From Planctomyces sp. SH-PL62 (GTDB lineage Bacteria; Planctomycetota; Planctomycetia; Isosphaerales; Isosphaeraceae), in contig NZ_CP011273.1 in assembly GCF_001610895.1 (NCBI RefSeq), positions 496,001 through 560,000 on the forward strand: DNA of 64,000 nucleotides, written 5' to 3'. Position numbers and translations under genes: made by a program. Of this stretch, positions 43,982 to 51,780 are shown one piece after another. Numbering within the stretch: position 1 is the first letter of the stretch; every line of letters starts with the position of its first letter. Under the pieces are notes generated by a model. The model had not been told where the DNA came from. It was given only the letters and a program-made list of their open reading frames with translations, and did not search any database.

Positions 43982-46690
43982 TCATTCCGGCGGGGAGGTC
44001 GACCCCCGGAGCATCGCGGCCATCCCCTCGAACAGCGCCCCGAGGGACGTCGCCGCCTCCGCGGGCGCCTCGATGACGACCCCGCCGTCCTCGCCCCGAC
44101 GCACGCGCAGACGCGAGAACAGCCGGCGGACCTCCGCCGCGTCGAGCTCGAGCGCCGCCTTTCGTTCCGAAACAATCGTCTCGGCCGGATTCGGTTCCGG
44201 CCCCGACACGGTCCCGGATTCGGGCCCGGTCGCCGTCCCGGCGTCCTCGTCCGCGTGGGCCGGTTCGTCGAACGGTTCGGGCGCGTCGTCGGCGATTTCC
44301 AGGTCGGCCGGATCGAACGGCTCGATGGCGACCTCGCCGCCGCCGTTCGCGGCCTCGGCGAGTGAGTCTTCGTAGAGCTTCTGGGCGCGGCTGAGGAACG
44401 AGCCCGACTGGTCGAAGTGGACGGCGTCGGTCGCGCCGTCGAAGAGGCCCTTGAAGAACGCCTGCTTCGAGCCCACGAGATCGGCGATCCGGGATTCGAT
44501 CCCTTGCTCGGAGACGAGGTTGTAGACGTCGATCGGCGACTCCTGACCGATCCGATGGATCCGACCGATCCGCTGTTCCAGCACCGCCGGGTTCCAGGGG
44601 AGTTCGAGGTTGATCACGCCGTTCGCCGCGCGCTGGAGGTTCAGCCCCACGCCACCGGCGTCGGTGGCGAAGAGGATCCGGAAGGCGGGGTCCTCGTGGA
44701 ACTCCTCGATGTTGCGCGTCCGGCGCTTGGCGTCCTCTCCGCCGGTGAAATAGCCGGCGCGGGCGTCGGCCGCGGCCAGCACGTCGGCCACGGCCCAGTG
44801 CGCCAGGTGGAGCATCCGCCGCCACTGGCTGAAGACCACCACCTTCCGGCCCTGGTCCACCACGAGCTGCTGCACGAGTTGCCGAAGTTCCAGCAGCTTG
44901 GGCGCCGAGAGGCCCCGGATGGTCGCCTCGTCGGGCTTCCGACGGCGAATCGACGGCCAGACGTCGGCGAACCGGAGCTGCGCCAGGCCGTTCGAGATGA
45001 TCCGCTGGGCCGTCATCAGGCTCATCAGCCGGAGGAATTCCGGCGGCCTGAGCGCGCGCCGCCGCGAGATGCTGAGGATCTTCGCGATCGGCTGGTTGAG
45101 CGCGTCGTGCTCCTCGATCTGGGCGTCGGTCATCTCGATCGGCACGCGGACGTCGGTCCGCGGGGGGAGCTGGTCCAGGACCTCGGCGCGGGTACGTCGG
45201 AGCATGCACGGGGCGAGGCGTTCCCGCAGCGTGTCCAGGTTGCGGACCCCCGCCAGCTCCTTGCGGCCTTCGCCGCGGATCGCGTGGACGGATGCCAGCC
45301 GCCACTTCGGCTCCAGCGCGCCGTCGTCGACCCACTCCACGACCGACGCCAGCTCCTCGACGCGGTTCTCCATCGGCGTGCCGGTCAGGACCAGCCGATA
45401 CCGAGGCGTGAGCCCCTTCACCGAGAGGGCCGTCTTCGTCTGCCAGTTCTTGATCCGCTGCGCCTCGTCGAGAACCACCAGATCGGGCGCCCAGGCTTTC
45501 GCCAGGTCCAGGTCGCGCAAAAGTTGTTCATAGTTGATGATGAGGAATCCGTCTTCGCATTCGTCGTAGGTCGCCCGACGCTCCGCGGGCGAGCCGTCGA
45601 CGATCCGCACTGGGAGGTCGGAGAACTGCGCCCACTCGCGGGCCCACTGCGGCTTCAGGCTCGCCGGGGCGATGATCAGGCCGCGGCCGATCCTCCCCAG
45701 CCGCTTCAGGATGGTGCAGCAGGCGATCGCCTGCGCGGTCTTGCCCAGACCCATGTCGTCGGCCAGGAGCATCCGCGTCGACCTGAGGAACCGCTTGACC
45801 CCCTCCTTCTGATACGGATACAGCGGTCGCGCCAGCCCACTGAACGCCGACCGCCATTCCGAGGGCCGCACGGCGTCGCGCAGGATCCGCTCCAGCCGGG
45901 CCTTCTCGTGCTCCAGCAGGGCGATCAGGGCCGGGTCGAAGCGGGGCGAGTCCGGTTCCTCGGGGACGGCCCGACGCAACTCCGAGACGAGCGCCAGCCG
46001 CTTCGCGGGCGCGCGGAGGTGGGCTTTCCGGAGCCGGGCCGGGGCGTCGTCGTCGTGTGCGACGAACAGCCGTCGCAGGCCCGACTTGCTCAAGGCGAGC
46101 CGGGGGAAGCCCGCCGCGCCCGCCCGTTGGCACCCCACCCGGTCGAGCCAGTCCCCGAAGCCGATCAGGGGGCGGACCGGGTCCCAGGTCAGGCCGTCGG
46201 TCGGCTCGGCCTGGGCCTGCTCCTTGAGGCCCTTCGCGAGCAGCCGGGGCCGGGAGTGGACCAGTTCCAGGACCGCCATGACGTGCTTGCAGACGGCCAG
46301 CGAATTCCTGAGGAAGTCGGGGCAGTCGCAGCGGCCGGCGATCGGGTCGACGCCCCGGATCACGGTGCGATAGGGCCGGACGCTCGCCCCCTTCCGTCTC
46401 GTCCCGTACAGGCCGAGGACCCGGCCCCCGGCGGGGCGGGCCTGGACCTTCAACTCTTCCTTTCGCGCCGAGTCCCGACGCCGCAGCACCGCGTCGAGGG
46501 CCTCCGCGCGCACGAGCGGCTCCTCGGGCGGGACGAGGCTCATCACGTGCCGGACGATCAACTCCGCCGGGATCGCCCCCCCCTTGCGGCCGACCTGCGC
46601 GAGCAGGGCCTCGAAGGCCTGGATGGTGTGGTCGAACAAGGACGAGCCCTCGCGCCCGGGCCGCTCCGATTCATTGAGGATGATACTCAT
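43982..46690 (-). CDS. SWIM-domain SNF2/helicase-family ATPase
   Basis: 902 residues from ATG 46690. A SWIM zinc finger (CDCPDFLRNSLAVCKHVMAVL, CxC...CxH, near residues 138-160) precedes a full Snf2 motor: YPYQKEGVKRFL, Walker A DDMGLGKTAQAIA, VVLDEAQRIKNW (DEAQ variant of motif II), LVLTGTPMENRVEEL, VVVFSQWRRMLHLAHW, FATDAGGVGLNLQRA and VLEQRIGRIHRIGQ. The motor translocates on double-stranded DNA using ATP. The C-terminal ~110 residues are acidic and low-complexity. Bacterial SWIM-SNF2 proteins occur near DNA repair or defence genes; here neighbours are Gfo/Idh and pgi, so no island context. Cytoplasmic. Confidence 0.94.
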   Translation of the reverse strand: MSIILNESERPGREGSSLFDHTIQAFEALLAQVGRKGGAIPAELIVRHVMSLVPPEEPLVRAEALDAVLRRRDSARKEELKVQARPAGGRVLGLYGTRRKGASVRPYRTVIRGVDPIAGRCDCPDFLRNSLAVCKHVMAVLELVHSRPRLLAKGLKEQAQAEPTDGLTWDPVRPLIGFGDWLDRVGCQRAGAAGFPRLALSKSGLRRLFVAHDDDAPARLRKAHLRAPAKRLALVSELRRAVPEEPDSPRFDPALIALLEHEKARLERILRDAVRPSEWRSAFSGLARPLYPYQKEGVKRFLRSTRMLLADDMGLGKTAQAIACCTILKRLGRIGRGLIIAPASLKPQWAREWAQFSDLPVRIVDGSPAERRATYDECEDGFLIINYEQLLRDLDLAKAWAPDLVVLDEAQRIKNWQTKTALSVKGLTPRYRLVLTGTPMENRVEELASVVEWVDDGALEPKWRLASVHAIRGEGRKELAGVRNLDTLRERLAPCMLRRTRAEVLDQLPPRTDVRVPIEMTDAQIEEHDALNQPIAKILSISRRRALRPPEFLRLMSLMTAQRIISNGLAQLRFADVWPSIRRRKPDEATIRGLSAPKLLELRQLVQQLVVDQGRKVVVFSQWRRMLHLAHWAVADVLAAADARAGYFTGGEDAKRRTRNIEEFHEDPAFRILFATDAGGVGLNLQRAANGVINLELPWNPAVLEQRIGRIHRIGQESPIDVYNLVSEQGIESRIADLVGSKQAFFKGLFDGATDAVHFDQSGSFLSRAQKLYEDSLAEAANGGGEVAIEPFDPADLEIADDAPEPFDEPAHADEDAGTATGPESGTVSGPEPNPAETIVSERKAALELDAAEVRRLFSRLRVRRGEDGGVVIEAPAEAATSLGALFEGMAAMLRGSTSPPE

Positions 46691-46740
46691 GCGACGGCTC
46701 GTCGTTCGGTCGGTCGTGACGGGTTGGAGTCGGCCCGGGG

Positions 46741-46786
46741 GGGGTCGCCGGCCCTTCGATGCCTCCCCCCGCGAGGGGGGGAGGCT
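46741..46786. repeat. Second copy of the REP-like palindrome
   Basis: Between the SNF2 start and the pgi stop. On the minus strand it reads CCTCCCCCCCTCGCGGGGGG then AGGCATCGAAGGGCCGG, sharing CTCGCGGGGG...AGG...CGAAGGGCCGG with the copy at 14473-14523. The stem is GCCTCCCCCC (46761-46770) with GGGGGGAGGC (46776-46785), loop near GCGA. It follows the pgi stop (minus strand) by about 10 bases and may act as its terminator. A degenerate relative, CCTTCACCTTTCGCGGGAGA..., lies at 20250-20272 after the EboE-like gene. Confidence 0.55.
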
Positions 46787-46795
46787 TTCGTTCGA

Positions 46796-48370
46796 TCAGA
46801 CGGCCTGGAACGTCGTCAGTCCGGGATTCGCGCCGGGGGTGATGTGGGCGCGGCCGTTGGCGGCGAGATGTTCGAGGACGAGGTAGACGGTCTCGGCCGA
46901 ATCGCGATCGCCGAGGGCCTCGGCGATCTGGTCGGCGGTGCGGGGCGTGGCGGAGAGCGCCGCGAGGGCCTTCTCCTGGACTTCCAGGACGCTCGCGGCG
47001 GCCTTCTTGCCCGCCTCGACGCCAGGCTGGTGGTAGGCGTTGACGCCGACGAGGATGGCGTAGAGGCCGACGGCCCGCTCGAACAGCGCGATCAGCGCGC
47101 CGACGGTCCGGGCGTCGACCCTGGCCACGGTGATGGTCGCCGAGCGTCGGTCGTTGGCGAAGAGGGCCTCGCGGGTGCCGAGCAGGAAGCCGTGGAGGTA
47201 GTCCCCCGGAGTGACGCCGGGCTCGACTTCCATCCCCGCGCCGCCGTCTTCGAGGACCCGGATGAACGTGGCGAAGAAGTTGTCGACGCCGTCGCGGAGC
47301 TGCTGGACGTAGGCGTGCTGGTCGGTCGAGCCCTTGTTGCCGTAGACGCTGATCCCCTGATCGACGCGGTTCCCTTCCAGGTCGAGGCGCTTGCCCAGCG
47401 ACTCCATGACGAGCTGCTGGAGGTAGCGGCTGAAGAGCAGCAGCCGGTCCTTGTAGGGGAGGACGACCATGTCCTTCGCGCCCCGGCCGTCGGTCGCCAG
47501 ATACCACGTCAGGGCGAGCATGGCGGCGGGGTTGCGGGCGGCGTCGCGGGAGCGGGTGGCGCGGTCCATCTCGGCCGCGCCGTCGAGCAGGGCCTTCATG
47601 TCGAGCCCCTGGAGCAGTCCTGGGACGAGACCGACGGCCGAGGTCACGCTGGTCCGGCCCCCGACCCAGTCCCACATCGGGAACCGGGCCAGCCAGCCTT
47701 CGCGGGTCGCGGCCTGGTCGAGCTTCGAGCCCTCGCCGGTGACGGCCGTCGCGTGCCTGGCGAAGTCCAGCCCGGCCTCGCGATAGGCCTCGGCGACGAC
47801 GAGCATGCCGTTGCGGGTCTCGGGGGTGCCGCCCGACTTGCTCATGACCACCACGAGCGTCTCGTCGAGCCGGTCGCCGATCCGCTCCAGCTCGCGGGCG
47901 ATCCCGTCCGGGTCGGTGTTGTCGATGAAATGGGGCTGGAGCTTGTCGGCGTTCGGGTCGCCCAGGGCGTCGGCGACGAACATCGGCCCCAGGGCCGAGC
48001 CGCCGATGCCGATCGACAGCAACCGCGTGAACCTCGGCTTGCGCTGGGGCTTCACGGCGCCGTCGTGGACCTGGGCGGCGAAGGCGGCGATCGCATCGAG
48101 CGTCGCGGCGATCTCGGCGGAAAGCTCCGGGCTCGGGGCCAGTTCCGGGGCTCGCAGCCAGTAATGGCCGACCATCCGGTTCTCGTCCGGGTTGGCGATC
48201 GCCCCCTTCTCCAGCTCCTCCATCGCCGCGAACGCCTTCTCAAACGCCGGCTGCATCCGCTCGAGGAAGCCGTCGTCGAAGCCCATCCGGCTGACGTCCA
48301 GCGACACGTCGAGGGCGGGGACCTGGCAGAGCGAGGCTTGGAAGCGTTTCCACAATTCCGAGGCGTTCAT
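46796..48370 (-). CDS. pgi: Glucose-6-phosphate isomerase with C-terminal extension
   Basis: 524 residues from ATG 48370; the frame is open further upstream but the start [14 protein letters not shown] fits the long-form family. Interconverts glucose-6-phosphate and fructose-6-phosphate. SIS domains: [59 protein letters not shown]. Catalytic loop [18 protein letters not shown] is intact, and [18 protein letters not shown] follows. After residue ~480 a small helix-turn-helix-like tail ([31 protein letters not shown]) is added, not present in the short E. coli-type core. Supplies the substrate of inositol-phosphate synthase, which links it loosely to the ebo-like cluster (general metabolism only). 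No operon with SNF2 is certain. Confidence 0.95.
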   Translation of the reverse strand: MNASELWKRFQASLCQVPALDVSLDVSRMGFDDGFLERMQPAFEKAFAAMEELEKGAIANPDENRMVGHYWLRAPELAPSPELSAEIAATLDAIAAFAAQVHDGAVKPQRKPRFTRLLSIGIGGSALGPMFVADALGDPNADKLQPHFIDNTDPDGIARELERIGDRLDETLVVVMSKSGGTPETRNGMLVVAEAYREAGLDFARHATAVTGEGSKLDQAATREGWLARFPMWDWVGGRTSVTSAVGLVPGLLQGLDMKALLDGAAEMDRATRSRDAARNPAAMLALTWYLATDGRGAKDMVVLPYKDRLLLFSRYLQQLVMESLGKRLDLEGNRVDQGISVYGNKGSTDQHAYVQQLRDGVDNFFATFIRVLEDGGAGMEVEPGVTPGDYLHGFLLGTREALFANDRRSATITVARVDARTVGALIALFERAVGLYAILVGVNAYHQPGVEAGKKAAASVLEVQEKALAALSATPRTADQIAEALGDRDSAETVYLVLEHLAANGRAHITPGANPGLTTFQAV

Positions 48371-48396
48371 GTCGTCGCTCGCATGTTCCGATGGGA

Positions 48397-48780
48397 TCAG
48401 GACGTCAGGATCACGAACGTCATGGCCAGCCCGGCCAGCGCCAGGACCCAGGCCACGACGAGGGGCGTGCGGAGGTGGAGCTCCGGGTTGGGGTCCCCGC
48501 CGCGGAGGGCCTCGACGTAGGCCCGATGCCGGAACGCCGCGACGACGCACACGCAGACGCCGAAGAGGACGATCGTCCCCCCCAGCAGCGGCGGCACCAG
48601 CGAATGGTGGATGCGCGAGGGCCGGACGGCCTCCAGCTCCTCGATCAGGAACCCGAATCGGGCGATCAGGAAGCCGAAGCCCATCAGGCCCAGCGACGTC
48701 CGCACCCACGCCAGGTAGGTCCGCTCCGCCGCCAGGTAGACGCGGGGGTCGGCGGCCGGCTTGTTCGGCTCGATTTGCAT
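48397..48780 (-). CDS. DUF202 membrane protein
   Basis: 127 residues from ATG 48780. The start is chosen by family fit: DUF202 proteins have a short polar N-terminus, and the longer in-frame extension is Gly/Arg-rich without coding character. Three membrane helices: [25 protein letters not shown] with the [13 protein letters not shown] signature of the family, [20 protein letters not shown], and [20 protein letters not shown]. The conserved ALRGG is at the loop after helix 2. Inner-membrane protein of unknown role. Starts head to head with the phospholipase-like gene (124 bases between) and ends 27 bases before pgi on the same strand, so the two could share a transcript. Confidence 0.9.
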   Translation of the reverse strand: MQIEPNKPAADPRVYLAAERTYLAWVRTSLGLMGFGFLIARFGFLIEELEAVRPSRIHHSLVPPLLGGTIVLFGVCVCVVAAFRHRAYVEALRGGDPNPELHLRTPLVVAWVLALAGLAMTFVILTS

Positions 48781-48904
48781 GGGAATCCCGTGAATCGCGG
48801 CGGCCTCGGGCGGCTTCTCCTTGGCCGCGACCGCCCGCCGCCCCTTATCATCGCACGGAGCCCCCGGACGAAACACCCCGCACCGTCCCCGAGGAAGCCC
48901 CTCC

Positions 48905-50056
48905 ATGATCGCGCCCCGACGACCCCCCGCCCTGCACCACGCGACGGCCCTGATGCTGGCCCTGGCCGTCGGCTCCATCCCTCGGGCGACGGCCGACGAC
49001 GTTCCCGATGTCCGGCTGAACCAGATCCAGGTGATCGGATCGCATAACTCGTACCACGTCGAGCCGGCCCCCGGCGTGCTCGACCTGATCGCCCGGGCCA
49101 GCGCCCGGGGGGCCGAGTCGCTCCAGTACACCCACCCGCCGCTGGCCGAGCAGTTCGAGGACCGGAAGATCCGGCAGATCGAGCTGGACGTCTTCGCCGA
49201 CCCCGACGGCGGCCTCTTCGCCGACCCCGCGATCCGCAAGCTGGCCGCGCTGACCGGGAAGGACGTGGGCCCCGACCCCGACCCGGACGGGTCGCTCCGC
49301 CGACCGGGCGTGAAAATCCTGCACGTCGCGGGGGTCGATTACCGCACGACGGCCCTCACGCTGATCGAGGCGTTGAGCCAGGTCCGGTCGTGGTCGCGGC
49401 TGAATCCGGGGCACGTCCCGCTCTTCATCCTGCTGGAACTGAAGACGGCCGAGGAGTCGCGGATCGCGGGCAAGCCCGTCCCGTTCGACGTCGACCGGAT
49501 CGCCGAGCTGGAGGCCGAGATCCTCTCGGTCTTCCCCCGCCCGGAAATCCTGACGCCCGACGACGTTCGCGGCGATTCGGCCACGCTCCCCGAGGCGATC
49601 CGCGCGCGCGGCTGGCCGAAGCTCGACGAGGTTCGGGGCCGCGTGATCTTCGCCCTCGACAACACGGGCGCCGAGCGCGAGGCCTATCTCCAGGGCCATC
49701 CCGCACTCGCCGGCCGGCTGATGTTCGCCAGCGTCGACGAGGGGGACCCGGCCGCCGCCTGGTTCAAGATCAACGACCCGATCGGCCGGTTCGACGACAT
49801 CCGACGGCTGGTCGCCGCCGGCTTCCTCGTCCGCACCCGCGCCGACGCCGACACCCGCCAGGCCCGCGACGGCTCGACCGTCATGCGCGACCGGGCCCTC
49901 GCGAGCGGCGCCCAGTTCGTCAGCACCGACTACCCCGCGGCCGACCTCCGGTTCACCGACTACCAGGTCCGACTTCCCGGCGGCGTCACGGCCCGCTCCA
50001 ACCCCGTCAGCGGCGACCGGGCGTGGGACGGCTTCGACCTGGAACGCGGGCGGTGA
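48905..50056 (+). CDS. Exported PLC-like phosphodiesterase
   Basis: 383 residues from ATG 48905, with GAGGAAG upstream. Signal peptide (residues 1-30, ALMLALAVGSIPRATA). The catalytic core resembles the PI-PLC-like phosphodiesterase group (Ca2+-dependent subtype): IQVIGSHNSYHVEP with the catalytic His, IRQIELDVFADPDGG (Glu, Asp metal ligands), PLFILLELKTAEE and LVRTRADADTRQARDG near the end, with FVSTDYPAAD closing the barrel. It probably hydrolyses a phosphodiester such as a glycerophospholipid or inositol phosphate outside the cytoplasm; substrate not known. Divergent from the DUF202 gene; convergent with the serine hydrolase, only 19 bases apart. Confidence 0.85.
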   Translation: MIAPRRPPALHHATALMLALAVGSIPRATADDVPDVRLNQIQVIGSHNSYHVEPAPGVLDLIARASARGAESLQYTHPPLAEQFEDRKIRQIELDVFADPDGGLFADPAIRKLAALTGKDVGPDPDPDGSLRRPGVKILHVAGVDYRTTALTLIEALSQVRSWSRLNPGHVPLFILLELKTAEESRIAGKPVPFDVDRIAELEAEILSVFPRPEILTPDDVRGDSATLPEAIRARGWPKLDEVRGRVIFALDNTGAEREAYLQGHPALAGRLMFASVDEGDPAAAWFKINDPIGRFDDIRRLVAAGFLVRTRADADTRQARDGSTVMRDRALASGAQFVSTDYPAADLRFTDYQVRLPGGVTARSNPVSGDRAWDGFDLERGR

Positions 50057-50075
50057 GGCGTCGGCGACCCAGGGG

Positions 50076-51335
50076 TCAGCCCGTCGCGAAGGAGGCCTGG
50101 TAGCGGCCGATGAGGGCGCCGACGGCCTCGTCGCAGGCCTGGTCGCTGGTCCCTCCCCCCTGGTTGGCGGCCACGAGCATGCCGAAGTCGCGGGCCGGGG
50201 CGAGCCAGACGGTGGCGAACCACATGGTGTTGCTCCCGGAGTGGTTCAGGGCGCGGCCCCCGGCCCAGGGGCGGTCGGCGGCCATCCAGCCGCCGGCGTA
50301 GCTCGTGCCGGGGAGGGGCGTATGGAGGTCGCGATAGGTTTCCGGGCGGAGGAGCTTGGCCCCCTGGCGTTCGCCCCGCAGGTGGGCGAGGGCGAACTTG
50401 GCCCAGTCGGCGATCGTGGAGTGGACGGTTCCGGCCGGTCCCATCACCTCCGGGTTGTCGTGTCGGATCGCTTCGAGCTTGCCCCGGACGAGGTGGTGGC
50501 CGTAGGGGGCGTCGTCGTCTCGCGAGGAGCGGTCGGAGCCCGGCGGGCCGAAGCCGGCCGAGTACATGTTGAGCGGCTCGAAGACGCGAGCCCGCATCAG
50601 GTCTTCCCACGTCGCGCCGGTGACCTGCTCGGCCATGAGCCCGGCCAGGACGTAGCCGGCGTTCGAGTAGCTGTAGGCCGTCCCCGGTCGCGATTTGGGC
50701 GCGACGGAGCAGAGATCGACGAGGGCCGCGTACCGCTTCTCGGTCGGCGTCCGGCCGGGGAGGTTCCACCAGTCGCCGTCGTGGGGGAGCCCCGCGCGGT
50801 GGGTCAACAGGTGGGAGAGGGTGACGTCCCGGAAGTCCGGGTGCAGGCGGTCGGCGTACTCCGGGAAGACCGCGGCGAGGGTGCTCGACGCCGTCAGCAG
50901 CCCTTCCTCGAACAGCGTGCCGAGGAGCGTCGCCGTCATCGCCTTGGTGCAGGAGCCGAGGTGGACCAGGTCGTTGATGCGGATCGCGTCGGCCTCGTCG
51001 ACCTTGCGGACGCCCGTCGCGCCGATCGAGACGACGGCCGGCCCCTTGAGGATCGCGCCGATCATTCCGGGGATCTTGTGCCGGCTTCGGACCGTCTCCA
51101 GGAGGGCGGCCGTCTGGGGGTCTTCCGGGAGCCGGACCTCCCAGGGCTCCAGAACCGGGCGAAGCGCGTTCCGTCCGGGAGTGGGGGCGACGGGCCTGCG
51201 GACGTCGCGTCGGACCGCTGACCTGGCGGGCTCCTGACCCCTCGCCCCTGACCATGCTCCCGAACCGAGCGACCCGGCGACGGTCGCCGCCATACCGGAC
51301 GCCACCGACTTCAACCAATCGCGACGATGCCGCAT
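50076..51335 (-). CDS. Exported serine hydrolase of the beta-lactamase (class C/PBP-like) family
   Basis: 419 residues from ATG 51335. Tat-like leader MRHRRDWLKSVASGMAATVA, low-complexity linker to about 70. Serine beta-lactamase fold: SCTK with the nucleophile Ser in LVHLGSCTKAMTATLLGTL (SxxK), YSYSNAGYVLAGLM (YxN), and NHSGSNTMWFATVWLAP, which holds the HSG equivalent of KTG. Family members are D-Ala-D-Ala carboxypeptidases or esterases rather than true lactamases. Acts in the periplasm or at the surface. Convergent with the phosphodiesterase; divergent from the FG-GAP gene. Confidence 0.93.
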   Translation of the reverse strand: MRHRRDWLKSVASGMAATVAGSLGSGAWSGARGQEPARSAVRRDVRRPVAPTPGRNALRPVLEPWEVRLPEDPQTAALLETVRSRHKIPGMIGAILKGPAVVSIGATGVRKVDEADAIRINDLVHLGSCTKAMTATLLGTLFEEGLLTASSTLAAVFPEYADRLHPDFRDVTLSHLLTHRAGLPHDGDWWNLPGRTPTEKRYAALVDLCSVAPKSRPGTAYSYSNAGYVLAGLMAEQVTGATWEDLMRARVFEPLNMYSAGFGPPGSDRSSRDDDAPYGHHLVRGKLEAIRHDNPEVMGPAGTVHSTIADWAKFALAHLRGERQGAKLLRPETYRDLHTPLPGTSYAGGWMAADRPWAGGRALNHSGSNTMWFATVWLAPARDFGMLVAANQGGGTSDQACDEAVGALIGRYQASFATG

Positions 51336-51780
51336 GCTCCGCCCTCCTGATCCAACCCTCCCGCTCTGTTCGCATCGGCGGGATCGACGCTCGTTTGATC
51401 AAGCATAGATCGCAGACGAGCGACCGGCAACCGGCGCGGATCGGGATTCCGCCCGGGGTGGGCGAGTCGCATCGATCCGACGGAATAGTCGGACGCGCCG
51501 CCTCGGTTCGCGGATTCCGGTCGCGTGCGGCGTCCCGAGGCCGCCGATGTTGAGGCGAATGGACCCCGGGATCGCGCGGGCCGGACGCGGCTGCTCTGCG
51601 CGGGATCGAGCCTTTCGGCGCCGGCGGGGGGAATTGTCCCGACTTCGCGATTACAATGATCGGCCGGAATCCACCGGGGACGGGCCTCGGCCGCGATCCG
51701 GAGGCGGTCCGCCCCCGGTCGAGGTCGGCCGGGCCGGCACCCCGCCCTCCCCCGGAACCGACCTCGACCGGAGATGACGG
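51336..51780. other. Divergent intergenic region, 445 bases
   Basis: Between the serine hydrolase (minus) and FG-GAP gene (plus). It includes a slightly more AT-rich block around 51395-51415 (GTTTGATCAAGCATAGATCG), which has a TTGATCAAGCATAGAT-like palindromic core TTGATCAA, a possible operator or promoter element of the minus-strand gene. The rest is GC-rich, with no coding character. GGAG is 12 bases before ATG 51781. Confidence 0.45.

Noticed and set aside
44417-48520. A 1367-codon plus-strand open frame over SNF2 and pgi
   Set aside because: Antisense shadow of two well-recognised minus-strand genes; no motif, no RBS.
51395-51415. TTGATCAA palindrome upstream of the serine hydrolase
   Set aside because: Too short for a confident operator call; no second copy and no regulator next to it.
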